Part shown: in pieces, positions 29,579-38,311 of the stretch | Layout of the letters: the number at the start of each line of letters is the position of its first letter | Position numbering within the stretch: position 1 is the stretch's first letter | Assembly: GCA_016845145.1 (NCBI GenBank) | Contig: JAERTE010000020.1 | Coordinates: 1-64,000 of the forward strand | Length of the DNA stretch: 64,000 nucleotides | Source: Rhodospirillaceae bacterium | GTDB taxonomy: Bacteria > Pseudomonadota > Alphaproteobacteria > Rhodospirillales > Casp-alpha2 | Reading direction: 5' to 3' | The notes under the pieces: model-generated | The model's input: only the letters and a program-made list of their open reading frames with translations | Database searches by the model: none | What the model was told of the DNA's origin: nothing | Made by a program: the position numbers and the translations under genes

Positions 29579-30376
29579 GTGTCAAAATCGCGATCATCCA
29601 TATCCCGCCTGTTGACGGACTGGCCGCACGACATCGCCGTCGCCGGTGCTTTTTTGACGCGGCTGCCGTTCCGGCCCAAGGGGCTGGTGGCGCGCGCGGC
29701 AGGCATGGACGCGCTGGCCCACGCAGCACGGGCGTTTCCCGTGATTGGATTGTTGGTTGGGGGGATTGCGGGTGGGGCGTTGTGGCTGGCCACGCGCGCC
29801 GACATTTATACCCTACCCAGCGTGATCATCGGCCTGATCGTCGCCGCCTTGATTACCGGCGCCCTGCACGAAGATGGTCTCGCCGACCTGGCCGACGGCA
29901 TGGGGGCACGCAGCCGCGAACGCCGCCTGGAAATCATGCGCGATTCCCGCATCGGCGCGTACGGGGTGTTGGCTCTCATCTTTTCCATCACGCTGAAAGC
30001 CGCCTTGCTCGCCGGCCTGCCATGGCCAGGCTTGGCCTGGGCCGCGATGGTTGGGGCGGCGGTGCTGTCGCGCGCCGTCATGCCCCTATGCATGCTGGTT
30101 TTGCCACCGGCCCGTGCTGACGGTCTTGGCCAAGGCGCCGGGCGGCCCGATGGGTTGGTTGTCGCACAAAGCTTGGGCCTAGGCATAGTCGTGGCGATCG
30201 CTCTGTTCGGCTGGGCCATGGGGTTGGCAGCCATCGTTGCGGCGTTGTTGGCCTTCGTCATCGTCGGTTGGCTTGCGCGGTCCCGATTGGGTGGGTATAC
30301 GGGCGATGTCCTGGGCGCCTTGCAACAGGTCGCCGAGGTTTTCATCCTGATTGTCGTGGGAGCGATTTTGCCGTGA
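29579..30376 (+). CDS. cobS: Adenosylcobinamide-GDP ribazoletransferase
   Basis: Joins adenosylcobinamide-GDP and alpha-ribazole to make adenosylcobalamin (or the phosphate form); an integral membrane enzyme. The 265 residues carry TRLPFRPKG near the N-terminus, the conserved GALHEDGLADLADGMGA motif and several hydrophobic helices. GTG start with AGGGAG about 10 bases before it. First gene of a tightly packed operon; its stop overlaps the next start (GTGA). No cobalamin riboswitch could be made out in the 107 bases upstream. The usual partner cobT is not in the window. Confidence 0.95.
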   Translation: MSKSRSSISRLLTDWPHDIAVAGAFLTRLPFRPKGLVARAAGMDALAHAARAFPVIGLLVGGIAGGALWLATRADIYTLPSVIIGLIVAALITGALHEDGLADLADGMGARSRERRLEIMRDSRIGAYGVLALIFSITLKAALLAGLPWPGLAWAAMVGAAVLSRAVMPLCMLVLPPARADGLGQGAGRPDGLVVAQSLGLGIVVAIALFGWAMGLAAIVAALLAFVIVGWLARSRLGGYTGDVLGALQQVAEVFILIVVGAILP

Positions 30377-31047
30377 CGCCCAAAACGCCAGAAACCATCG
30401 AGACGCGATGGTGGTTCGTGCGCCATGCCCCTGTTGTGGGCATGAAGGGGCGGCTCTATGGGTCTGCCGATGTGCCCTGCGATACCTCCGACACTGATGC
30501 TTTCACGGGTCTCGCCGAAAAATTGCCGGCGGACGCCGTTTGGGTGACCAGCCATCTCAGCCGCACACACGCGACAGCCGCCGCCATCCGCGCCGCCGGA
30601 CTGGACGCGCCCGAGCCGCTGATCGAGCCCGATATCCGAGAGCAGGATTTCGGTGAGTGGGCTGAACTCACCTGGCACGAGATGGAGCACAACGAACCCG
30701 ACGTATACGCCAAGTTCTGGGAGGCCCCCGCCCGTAACGCGCCGCCCGGCGGCGAGAGCTTCGCCGATGTCGTGGCCCGCACTGCCAAGGTGGTGGAGGC
30801 GTACACAGCGAAACATGCCGGACGCGACATCGTTGCCGTTTGTCACGGCGGCTCGATCCGGGGAGCCATCGCACATGCCATGGGTCTGACGCCCGAAGCC
30901 GGCATGGCGGTGGTTGTCGACACATTGTCGCTGACCCGCATCGATCATATCAATGGCGGATTGCTGCGCGGCAAGGGCTCGACCTGGCGTCTGTTGGGCG
31001 TCAACAACCCGCCCGCCTGCGCGCCACCCGGAGGATACATGCGATGA
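30373..31047 (+). CDS. Histidine phosphatase, probable alpha-ribazole phosphatase (CobC-like)
   Basis: A 224-residue member of the phosphoglycerate-mutase-like histidine phosphatases. The phosphoryl-accepting histidine is in FVRHAPVVG. A second histidine lies in VCHGGSIRGAIAHAMG, and the acid EQDFGEW segment is present. By position between cobS and cobU it most likely removes phosphate from alpha-ribazole 5'-phosphate or from cobalamin phosphate in nucleotide-loop assembly. The GTG start at 30373 overlaps the cobS stop by 4 bases; the longer open frame starting at 30268 runs inside cobS. The stop overlaps cobU (ATGA). Confidence 0.85.
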   Translation: MTPKTPETIETRWWFVRHAPVVGMKGRLYGSADVPCDTSDTDAFTGLAEKLPADAVWVTSHLSRTHATAAAIRAAGLDAPEPLIEPDIREQDFGEWAELTWHEMEHNEPDVYAKFWEAPARNAPPGGESFADVVARTAKVVEAYTAKHAGRDIVAVCHGGSIRGAIAHAMGLTPEAGMAVVVDTLSLTRIDHINGGLLRGKGSTWRLLGVNNPPACAPPGGYMR

Positions 31048-31583
31048 TGGGGGCGATGACGAAATTGCCTCGTGTCACGCTGGTGCTCGGCGGTGCCCGC
31101 TCAGGCAAAAGCCGCTATGCGGAGAATCTGCTGGAGCCGTATCCGGAGAAGGTTTACCTGGCCACGGCAACCGCCGGTGACGCCGAGATGCAGGCGCGTA
31201 TCGATACGCACCGCGCACGCCGCGGAGCCGGATGGCTGACGATCGAAGAATCCGTCGATATCGTCGATGTCATCGCTGCCGAGAGCGAGAAGGGCAGGCC
31301 ATTATTGATTGATTGCCTGACGCTGTGGGCGATGAATTTCGTTTCCATCGGTCGCGACGGCGGTCAGGAAGTTACCAAACTGTTCGAGGCGCTGAACCAG
31401 ACCGCCGGCCCGGTGGTCATGGTCAGCAATGAAATCGGCCTCGGCGTCATTCCCGAGAACGAACTGTCGCGGCTGTTCGTCGACTTGCAGGGCAACGTCA
31501 ACCAGGTGGCCGCGCAGGCCGCCCAGCGGGTGGTGTTCGTCGCCGCCGGCTTGCCGCTTATCATGAAGGACAACGCACAATGA
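31044..31583 (+). CDS. cobU: Adenosylcobinamide kinase / adenosylcobinamide-phosphate guanylyltransferase
   Basis: A bifunctional enzyme (also called CobP in aerobes) that phosphorylates adenosylcobinamide and then adds GMP. It has 179 residues with the Walker-type loop VLGGARSGKSRYAE at the N-terminus, RIDTHRARRG carrying the guanylylated-histidine region, and LLIDCLTLWAMN and VSNEIGLGVIPEN further on. The start overlaps the phosphatase stop (ATGA), with GGAGG shortly upstream. The stop overlaps cobW. Full length for the family. Confidence 0.95.
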   Translation: MMGAMTKLPRVTLVLGGARSGKSRYAENLLEPYPEKVYLATATAGDAEMQARIDTHRARRGAGWLTIEESVDIVDVIAAESEKGRPLLIDCLTLWAMNFVSIGRDGGQEVTKLFEALNQTAGPVVMVSNEIGLGVIPENELSRLFVDLQGNVNQVAAQAAQRVVFVAAGLPLIMKDNAQ

Positions 31584-32608
31584 AAATCCCTGCAACCGTA
31601 ATCACCGGCTTTTTGGGGGCCGGCAAAACCACCGTGATCCGACACCTGTTGGAGAACGCGGGCGGCAAGCGCATCGCACTTATTATTAACGAATTCGGCG
31701 ACCTCGGTATCGACCGTGAATTGGTCACCGGTTGTGGTATCGAGGGCTGCGACGATGACGCGGTCATGGAACTGGCCAACGGCTGTATCTGTTGCACAGT
31801 GGCAGATGACTTTTTGCCGACCATGGAAGCGTTGTTGGACCGCCCCGAACCGCCCGAACATATTGTGATTGAGACCTCGGGCTTGGCGTTGCCGAAACCA
31901 CTCGTGCGCGCCTTCAACTGGCCGGAAATCCGCTCGCGCGTCACCGTGGACGGCGTGGTCACCGTCGTCGACGCACCGGCAGTCGCCGAGGGGCGGTTTG
32001 CTGACGACCCCAATGCCGTGCAGACACAGCGCGAGGCCGACGAAATGCTCGATCACGACTCGCCCCTGGAAGAGGTGTTCGAGGACCAGTTGCTGTGTGC
32101 CGACATGGTGCTGTTGAACAAAACCGATTTGGTGGAGTCCGAAGGCATTGATGAAATTCGCCGGGTGGTCGGTGAAGACATCGGCCCGGCGGTAAAAATG
32201 GTGCACACCACACATGGCAGCATCGACCCGGCGGTATTGCTTGGCATTGAGGCTGCGGTGGAAAACAACATCGAAGACCGCCGCTCGCATCACGATGGCG
32301 AGGATGACCACGACCACGACGATTTCGAAAGCTTCACCGTCAGCTTCGGCGACGTCGCCGACCCGGAAGCTCTGGAAGAGCGCATCAAGAGCGCGGTCAT
32401 CGATCACGATATCCTGCGCGTAAAGGGTTTCATTCATGTGCCCGGCAAAGACATGCGCCACGTGGTGCAGGCTGTCGGTCCGCGTATCCAGCGTTACTAC
32501 GACCGGCCTTGGCAATCGGATGAACCACGTCGCACGGAGTTGGTTGTCATCGGCGAAACCGGCCTAAACCGTGATGCCATCGAGCGCGTGCTAAGCACGG
32601 GAGACTGA
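31580..32608 (+). CDS. cobW: CobW-type COG0523 metal-chaperone GTPase
   Basis: A 342-residue G3E-family GTPase thought to deliver cobalt for corrin metallation in the aerobic pathway. Walker A is GFLGAGKTTVIRHLL. The metal-binding CxCC motif is in ANGCICCTVADDF, and SKxD-like NKTDL is the guanine site. A His/Asp-rich stretch, RRSHHDGEDDHDHDDFESF near residue 235, adds a further metal-binding region. Unlike classic CobW there is an extra CGIEGCDDDA segment before the CxCC. Its position directly before cobN, with one base between, supports a role in cobalt supply. Confidence 0.93.
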   Translation: MKIPATVITGFLGAGKTTVIRHLLENAGGKRIALIINEFGDLGIDRELVTGCGIEGCDDDAVMELANGCICCTVADDFLPTMEALLDRPEPPEHIVIETSGLALPKPLVRAFNWPEIRSRVTVDGVVTVVDAPAVAEGRFADDPNAVQTQREADEMLDHDSPLEEVFEDQLLCADMVLLNKTDLVESEGIDEIRRVVGEDIGPAVKMVHTTHGSIDPAVLLGIEAAVENNIEDRRSHHDGEDDHDHDDFESFTVSFGDVADPEALEERIKSAVIDHDILRVKGFIHVPGKDMRHVVQAVGPRIQRYYDRPWQSDEPRRTELVVIGETGLNRDAIERVLSTGD

Positions 32609-32609
32609 A

Positions 32610-35600
32610 TTGCACCTTCTCGCCGCCCAGCCCGGCGCCATCGCCGACGGGTCGGAAGCCGTCGATCTCGGGCAAACGCCTGGCGATATCGTCGTGCTGT
32701 CGGCGGCTGACACCGAGCTCGCAATGCTGGCCGACGCCCGCGCGGATTTGCCGGCGGATACCTTCCCGACGTTGCGCCTCGCCAACCTCATGCAACTCGG
32801 CCACAACATGTCGGTCGATCTTTATTGTGAGGAAATAATCGCCAAGTCCAAGCTGGTGGTGGTGCGGCTGTTGGGTGGGCGCGGCTATTGGACATATGGC
32901 GTCGAACAAATCAGCGAAGTGTGTCGGCAAGCCGATATCCCCGTTGCTTTCCTGCCCGGTGACGACCAGCCCGACGCCGAACTGGCGGAGCTCTCGACCC
33001 TGCCCGCCGATGCCCAACACAGGCTCTGGCAGTATTGCGTCCACGGTGGACCGGAGAACGCGCTCGATTTCCTGCATTTCGCGGCGACGCTGATCGGCCT
33101 CAAAACCGAATGGCAAGAGCCACGTCCGTTGGTGCGCGCCGGCCTGCATTGGCCGGGGGCCGCCAACACCGATCTGGCGCGGGTGCAAGCGAACTGGACG
33201 GATGGTGCGCCGGTGGCGGCCCTGGTGTTCTATCGCGCGCTGGTGCAAGCGGGGAACCTGTGGGCTGTCGAAGCCATGATCGAAGGCCTGGCCAGGCAAG
33301 GCCTCAATCCTTTGCCGGTTTTTGTCGCCAGCTTGAAAGACCCGGTCGCCGCGGCAACGCTGGAAACGCTTTTGGCCGACGCGCCGCCCGACGTGATCCT
33401 TAACGCCACGGGCTTCGCCTATTCGCCGCCGGGTGCCGAACGCGTGCGTGGGCCCTATGACTGCGCACCGGAAGGCGAGGCCGGCCCACCGGTGCTGCAA
33501 ATCGTTTTCTCCGGCGGTAATAAAGACGGCTGGCTGGACGGTACGCGCGGTTTGTCGGCGCGCGATATCGCCATGAACGTCGCCCTTCCGGAAATCGATG
33601 GCCGGGTGCTGACACGCGCCGTCTCGTTCAAGGGTTTGGCACGCCGCGACCCCTTGACCGAAACCGATATCGTGCGCTACGAGCCGGTGGAGGACAGGGT
33701 GGATTTCGTCTGCGCAATGGCCAAAGCCTGGGCGGATTTGCGCCGAACGCCGACGGGAAAGCGCCGCGTCGGCCTGGTGCTGGCCAACTACCCCAACCGC
33801 GACGCTCGGCTCGGCAACGGGGTTGGGCTTGATACCCCGGCAGGTGCGGTGGAGACCCTGCGCGCCATGCAAAATGCCGGCTACACTACAGATGACGTGC
33901 CCGAAGACGGCGAAGCGCTGATCGCGCGGGTACTGGCCGGCCCGACAAATGATTTCAAGAATCTGGCCGGACGCGATGTCTCCGAGACGCTGTCGTTGGT
34001 CGAATACCAAATGTTTCTGGGCGAGTTGCCGAGTGCCGTCGTCGATGCGGTGACCGAGCGCTGGGGCGCACCGGAGAGCGACCCGTTTTATATGCCCGGC
34101 GAGGTCGATTGCGGACGCTTTGCGATCCCGGCTTTCCGGCTCGGCAATGTGGCTGTCGCACTGCAGCCGGCACGCGGTTACAACATCGACCCCAAGGAAA
34201 GTTACCACGACCCGGACTTGGTGCCGCCGCATAACTACTTGGCCTTCCATGCTTGGCTGCGCCATCAGTTCCGCGCCCATGCCGTGATCCATTTCGGCAA
34301 GCACGGCAATCTGGAATGGTTGCCGGGCAAGGCACTGGCGCTGTCGGAAGCGTGCTTCCCGGAAGCCGCACTGGGACCGCTGCCGAACATCTATCCCTTT
34401 ATCGTCAATGACCCGGGCGAGGGCACCCAGGCCAAGCGCCGCACCTGTGCGGTCATTGTCGACCACCTAACGCCGCCACTCACCCGCGCGGAAAGCTATG
34501 GACCGCTCAAAGACCTGGAGCAGTTGGTGGATGAATACTACGAGGCGGCGGGCGTCGATCCGCGTCGGCTCCGAGTTCTGCGGCGCGATATTCTCGATCT
34601 CTGCCGTGTGACGGGGCTGGATACAGATTGCGGCATTGATGATGACGACAATGAAGACGCCGCATTAGGGAAGCTCGACAACTATCTGTGCGACTTAAAG
34701 GAAATGCAGATCAGGGATGGCTTGCATATTTTCGGCAAAACCCCGGATGGCCGATTGCTGACAGATTTGTTGGTGGCGCTGGTCCGCGTGCCGCGCGGCA
34801 ATGGCGAGGCCGGCGATGCGTCGCTGCACCGCGCCCTGGCCGATGACCTAGGCCTGGCGTTCGATCCACTGGATTGTGAGATGGGCAGGGCGTGGGAAGG
34901 GCCAAAGCCGGCGATCTTGGTTTCGCAATCGGATGATCCCTGGCGCAGCGCCGGTGATACGGTGGAGCGATTGGAAGGCCTGGCTGGCGCATTGGTGGCT
35001 GGCGATGTGGGTGCCGACGATTCTTGGATGCGGACGCAAGCGGTGTTGGACGATCTCAATACCCGCATCCGCCCCGCCGTGGAGGCTTGCGGCGAGGCTG
35101 AGTTGGCCGGCACTTTGACCGCCCTTGATGGCCGCTTCCTGGAGCCCGGCTCATCGGGAGCACCGACACGTGGCCGGCCCGATGTATTGCCGACGGGCCG
35201 CAATTTTTATTCGGTCGATACGCGCACAGTACCGACGCCGGCAGCATGGAAGCTGGGCTGGAAATCGGCCACCTTGCTGGTCGAGCGCCATATGCAGGAA
35301 CACGGCACCTGGCTCAAGACCGTGGCGCTGAGTGCCTGGGGCACGTCAAACATGCGTACCGGTGGCGACGATATCGCGCAAGCGTTGGCGTTGATGGGTG
35401 TGCAGCCGACCTGGGATACGGCATCCCGGCGCGTGACCGGGTTCGAGGTGATGCCCGCCAGCGTTCTGGATCGTCCGCGCGTCGATGTGACACTCAGGGT
35501 GTCGGGATTTTTCCGCGACGCCTTTCCGGCACTGATCGATTTGTTTGATTCGGCAGCCCGCGCGGTGGCTGCGGTCGACGAGATGGATGACGTCAATCCC

Positions 35601-36386
35601 GCCGCCGAACGCAATCGGCATGAAATCAAGACCCTGATGGCACAGGGACTGGATGCCGAGGCCGCCCGACTGCGCGCTGGATACCGCGTGTTCGGCTCCA
35701 TGCCCGGAGCTTATGGCGCTGGCTTGCAGGCGTTGATTGATGAGAAAGGCTGGGAGACGGACGCAGACTTGGCGCGGGCCTACGTGGCCTGGGGCGGCTA
35801 TGCCTATGGAGCGGGGACCGAGGGCCAGGCTGAACACGGATTGTTTGAGACACGGCTGAAATCTGTCGAAGCAGTAATCCAAAACCAGGACAACCGTGAA
35901 CACGATATCCTCGATTCAGACGACTACTACCAGTTCGAAGGTGGCATGACGGCGGCGGTCCGGCATCTGTCGGGCGCGCAACCGGCGGCCTATCACATGG
36001 ATCACTCTCGCCCCGAAACGCCCCGCGCGCGCACATTGGACGAAGAGGTTGCGCGCGTCGTACGGGCACGCGTAGTCAATCCGAAATGGATCGAAGGTGT
36101 TATGCGCCATGGCTACAAGGGCGCGTTCGAGATGGCCGCCACGGTGGACTATCTGTTTGCCTTTGCCGCAACGGCCAGGTGCGTGAAGGATCATCATTTC
36201 GACGCCGTGTTCGAAGCCTACCTGGATGACGATCATGTGCGAGATTTTCTGGAAAAGCACAATCCTGCGGCACTTCGCGACATGTCGGCTCGGTTGCAGG
36301 AAGCCCAGGATCGTGGGCTGTGGCGGCCCAGACGCAACGACACGCGCGGCGCTCTCGAGGCCCTTATGGAGACTTCGGCTCCATGA
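32610..36386 (+). CDS. cobN: Cobaltochelatase subunit CobN
   Basis: The large subunit of the ATP-dependent aerobic cobaltochelatase, which inserts cobalt into hydrogenobyrinate a,c-diamide with CobS/CobT-type AAA subunits. At 1258 residues it is of normal length. Family landmarks include HFGKHGNLEWLPGKALALSE, GYNIDPKESYHDPDLVPPHNYLA (in pieces) and a C-terminal region with YHMDHSRPETPRARTLDEE and RHGYKGAFEMAATVDYL. TTG start one base after cobW, with GGGAG six bases before. The final ATGA overlaps the transporter gene. The AAA subunits are not in the window. Confidence 0.96.
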   Translation: MHLLAAQPGAIADGSEAVDLGQTPGDIVVLSAADTELAMLADARADLPADTFPTLRLANLMQLGHNMSVDLYCEEIIAKSKLVVVRLLGGRGYWTYGVEQISEVCRQADIPVAFLPGDDQPDAELAELSTLPADAQHRLWQYCVHGGPENALDFLHFAATLIGLKTEWQEPRPLVRAGLHWPGAANTDLARVQANWTDGAPVAALVFYRALVQAGNLWAVEAMIEGLARQGLNPLPVFVASLKDPVAAATLETLLADAPPDVILNATGFAYSPPGAERVRGPYDCAPEGEAGPPVLQIVFSGGNKDGWLDGTRGLSARDIAMNVALPEIDGRVLTRAVSFKGLARRDPLTETDIVRYEPVEDRVDFVCAMAKAWADLRRTPTGKRRVGLVLANYPNRDARLGNGVGLDTPAGAVETLRAMQNAGYTTDDVPEDGEALIARVLAGPTNDFKNLAGRDVSETLSLVEYQMFLGELPSAVVDAVTERWGAPESDPFYMPGEVDCGRFAIPAFRLGNVAVALQPARGYNIDPKESYHDPDLVPPHNYLAFHAWLRHQFRAHAVIHFGKHGNLEWLPGKALALSEACFPEAALGPLPNIYPFIVNDPGEGTQAKRRTCAVIVDHLTPPLTRAESYGPLKDLEQLVDEYYEAAGVDPRRLRVLRRDILDLCRVTGLDTDCGIDDDDNEDAALGKLDNYLCDLKEMQIRDGLHIFGKTPDGRLLTDLLVALVRVPRGNGEAGDASLHRALADDLGLAFDPLDCEMGRAWEGPKPAILVSQSDDPWRSAGDTVERLEGLAGALVAGDVGADDSWMRTQAVLDDLNTRIRPAVEACGEAELAGTLTALDGRFLEPGSSGAPTRGRPDVLPTGRNFYSVDTRTVPTPAAWKLGWKSATLLVERHMQEHGTWLKTVALSAWGTSNMRTGGDDIAQALALMGVQPTWDTASRRVTGFEVMPASVLDRPRVDVTLRVSGFFRDAFPALIDLFDSAARAVAAVDEMDDVNPAAERNRHEIKTLMAQGLDAEAARLRAGYRVFGSMPGAYGAGLQALIDEKGWETDADLARAYVAWGGYAYGAGTEGQAEHGLFETRLKSVEAVIQNQDNREHDILDSDDYYQFEGGMTAAVRHLSGAQPAAYHMDHSRPETPRARTLDEEVARVVRARVVNPKWIEGVMRHGYKGAFEMAATVDYLFAFAATARCVKDHHFDAVFEAYLDDDHVRDFLEKHNPAALRDMSARLQEAQDRGLWRPRRNDTRGALEALMETSAP

Positions 36387-37231
36387 GCGATCTCTTCAAA
36401 GCCAGCCTGTGGATGGTCGGCGCGTTGGCGTCGTTTACCACCATGGCCATTTGCGGGCGCGAGTTGGCGGGTGAGTTATCGACGTTCCAGATTTTGTTTT
36501 GGCGCTCCATTGTCGGCCTGGTGATGATCACGTCACTGCTGACCTATTTCGGCTGGGGCCAGATCCGGACATCAAGTTTACGCATCCATGCGCTTCGCAA
36601 CATCGCCCACTTCGGCGGTCAATTCGGATGGTTTTTCGCCATTGCCATGATCCCGTTGGTGGAGGTGTTCGCGCTGGAGTTCACGGTGCCGATCTTCACG
36701 GCGGTGATGGCGTCTATTTTTCTGGGCGAACGGCTGACGTTGGGGCGCATCATAGCCATCATCATTGGATTCGCAGGTGTTATGGTGATGTTGCGTCCCG
36801 GTATTGAGGCCATCGGCATCGGATCGCTGGCGGCACTCGGCGCGGCGGTTGGCTACGCCACGGCGCACACCTCGACACGTTTTCTGGCGCAGCGCGACTC
36901 GCCGCTTTGTATCTTGTTTTTCATGACGGTCATGCAGTTGCCCATGGGCTTCGTGCCCGCGCTGCATGACTGGAAGTGGCCCGAAGGCCTCGATTGGCCG
37001 TGGCTGGTGCTGGTCGGAATCACCGCCATGAGTGCACATTACACCCTGACCCGCGCACTGCGCCTGGCCGAGGCCGCCGTGGTCGTGCCCATGGAGTTCT
37101 TGCGTCTGCCGTTGATCGCCATGGTCGGCTACACGTTCTATGGCGAGGCGCTGGAGATCTGGGTCGGCATCGGCGCGGTACTGATTTGCGCCGGCATTAT
37201 TCTCAATCTGCGTGATGCGGAGCGGCGATAG
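36383..37231 (+). CDS. DMT-superfamily (EamA) transporter
   Basis: A 282-residue membrane protein with about ten helices in two EamA repeats (roughly 5-135 and 145-280); EVFALEFTVPIFTAVMASIFLGERLT is typical of the end of the first repeat. The start overlaps the cobN stop (ATGA), and the product is therefore translated with the cobalamin operon. The substrate may be a cobalamin precursor or be unrelated; many alphaproteobacterial EamA genes simply ride in such operons. An in-frame upstream extension to 36320 lies within cobN and is not used. Confidence 0.88.
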   Translation: MSDLFKASLWMVGALASFTTMAICGRELAGELSTFQILFWRSIVGLVMITSLLTYFGWGQIRTSSLRIHALRNIAHFGGQFGWFFAIAMIPLVEVFALEFTVPIFTAVMASIFLGERLTLGRIIAIIIGFAGVMVMLRPGIEAIGIGSLAALGAAVGYATAHTSTRFLAQRDSPLCILFFMTVMQLPMGFVPALHDWKWPEGLDWPWLVLVGITAMSAHYTLTRALRLAEAAVVVPMEFLRLPLIAMVGYTFYGEALEIWVGIGAVLICAGIILNLRDAERR

Positions 37232-37233
37232 TC

Positions 37234-37623
37234 ATGTCGATCTCATCCACGACAACCATGGGTGCAATTTTTCGCGGCTGGCGCAAACGCTGCCCCGGTT
37301 GTGGCGAGGTGCCGCTTTACCGAAAATTCCTTAAACAGATTGAGACCTGCCCCAACTGCAGCTCGGAACTCGGGCGAATTCGCGCCGACGATTTTCCGCC
37401 CTATCTGACGATCATTGTCGTCGGACATATCATCGTGCCATTGATTGTCATGACAGAGAAATATTATGCACCGCCCACCTGGGTGCACATGGTCACGTGG
37501 CTGCCGATGATTGTGGTGCTGATGCTGATCTTTCTGCCGCGCCTCAAAGGCTGCGCCATCGGTATGATGCTGAAGCTTGGTCTCACGGGCGATGAGCGCC
37601 AAGGTTTTGAAGAAGATGACTAA
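37234..37623 (+). CDS. DUF983 family membrane protein
   Basis: A 129-residue protein with an N-terminal zinc-ribbon-like part (CPGCGEVPLYRKFLKQIETCPNC, shown by its two CxxC pairs) and two membrane helices (about 58-78 and 88-108). It has the DUF983 hallmark RADDFPPYLTIIVVGH. Function unknown. It is the last gene of the cobalamin operon, 2 bases after the transporter, and converges on the SH3-domain gene. In other alphaproteobacteria DUF983 genes often sit near respiratory genes, so its link to cobalamin here is doubtful. Confidence 0.9.
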   Translation: MSISSTTTMGAIFRGWRKRCPGCGEVPLYRKFLKQIETCPNCSSELGRIRADDFPPYLTIIVVGHIIVPLIVMTEKYYAPPTWVHMVTWLPMIVVLMLIFLPRLKGCAIGMMLKLGLTGDERQGFEEDD

Positions 37624-37644
37624 CCGAGCTTGATGAACGCGCCG

Positions 37645-38163
37645 CTATTCCAGCGTCTCGCTGCGGTAAATTCCCCAAAATTCGACCCGCCGCAACCAAC
37701 CTTCCCGCCCGGCCACATCGACCCGGCACCAAGCGCCTTCCTGTGGGCATTCGAGCAAGCGGCCAATAACACCAGGTTCGATTTTGGCCACCGGCGCACT
37801 CTTGGTTGTTTGCCGGCTTCGTACCGTCCGTACTTTTCCGGTAACAATCAGCGTGCGGCGTCCACCCAGCATGCTCTGATGCACCCAGCCCTGCGTGCCT
37901 TGCCAATCGCGGACCTTACGCCAGGTGCCGTATTCGGCGATCACCTCCATCGGCAGCGCTTGGCGGCGGTACATCCATTCCACCGGATATTGCACGCCAG
38001 GGCCGGTGCGCATATTGACCTCTGCGGCGCGCAGGCTGACGAACCTGGGCAGCGGCAGGCCCGACCCATTGGTCTGCGCATGGGCAGCCGTCAGGGCCAT
38101 TGGCGGGATGCCGGCAAGGGAAAGAAAAGTAAGGGCGCTGAATGCCAGAAGAAGGATACGCAT
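37645..38163 (-). CDS. Secreted SH3-domain protein
   Basis: A 172-residue exported protein. The ATG at 38163 gives a signal sequence (MRILLLAFSALTFLSLAG to AHAQ). The body is two bacterial SH3-like units: one with EVNMRTGPGVQYPVEWMYRRQALPMEVIAEYG (seen in pieces) and WRKVRDWQGTQGWVHQSMLGGRR, and a second weaker one ending CRVDVAGREGWLRRVEFWGIY. Such proteins are thought to bind peptidoglycan or act in the envelope. A longer frame to 38541 is open but would destroy the leader. Divergent from the hydroxyacid dehydrogenase gene. Confidence 0.85.
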   Translation of the reverse strand: MRILLLAFSALTFLSLAGIPPMALTAAHAQTNGSGLPLPRFVSLRAAEVNMRTGPGVQYPVEWMYRRQALPMEVIAEYGTWRKVRDWQGTQGWVHQSMLGGRRTLIVTGKVRTVRSRQTTKSAPVAKIEPGVIGRLLECPQEGAWCRVDVAGREGWLRRVEFWGIYRSETLE

Positions 38164-38273
38164 GGAGGGCTTGTCAGTCTCTCTCGATGTTCGATTCGCA
38201 CATACTATACTGCCTTGGCCCCGTAGCGCCAACGGATGCTGGACAAGTCCCTGACGTATTGCTACGCCTGGGG

Positions 38274-38289
38274 TTGTCGGTGCCGACAA
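38274..38289. promoter_or_regulatory. Inverted repeat before the 2-hydroxyacid dehydrogenase gene
   Basis: TTGTCGG-TG-CCGACAA has perfect 7-base arms and lies 22 bases before the ATG, within the gap shared with the divergent SH3 gene. It could be a repressor operator near the ribosome site or a leader hairpin. No regulator gene adjoins. Confidence 0.4.
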
Positions 38290-38311
38290 GCCTGAAGACA
38301 GGGAGAATTCC

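Noticed and set aside
32547..34466. A 639-codon minus-strand open frame opposite cobN
   Set aside because: Shadow of cobN in GC-rich sequence; it is rich in Arg, His and Gln without motifs, while cobN is a complete, recognised gene.
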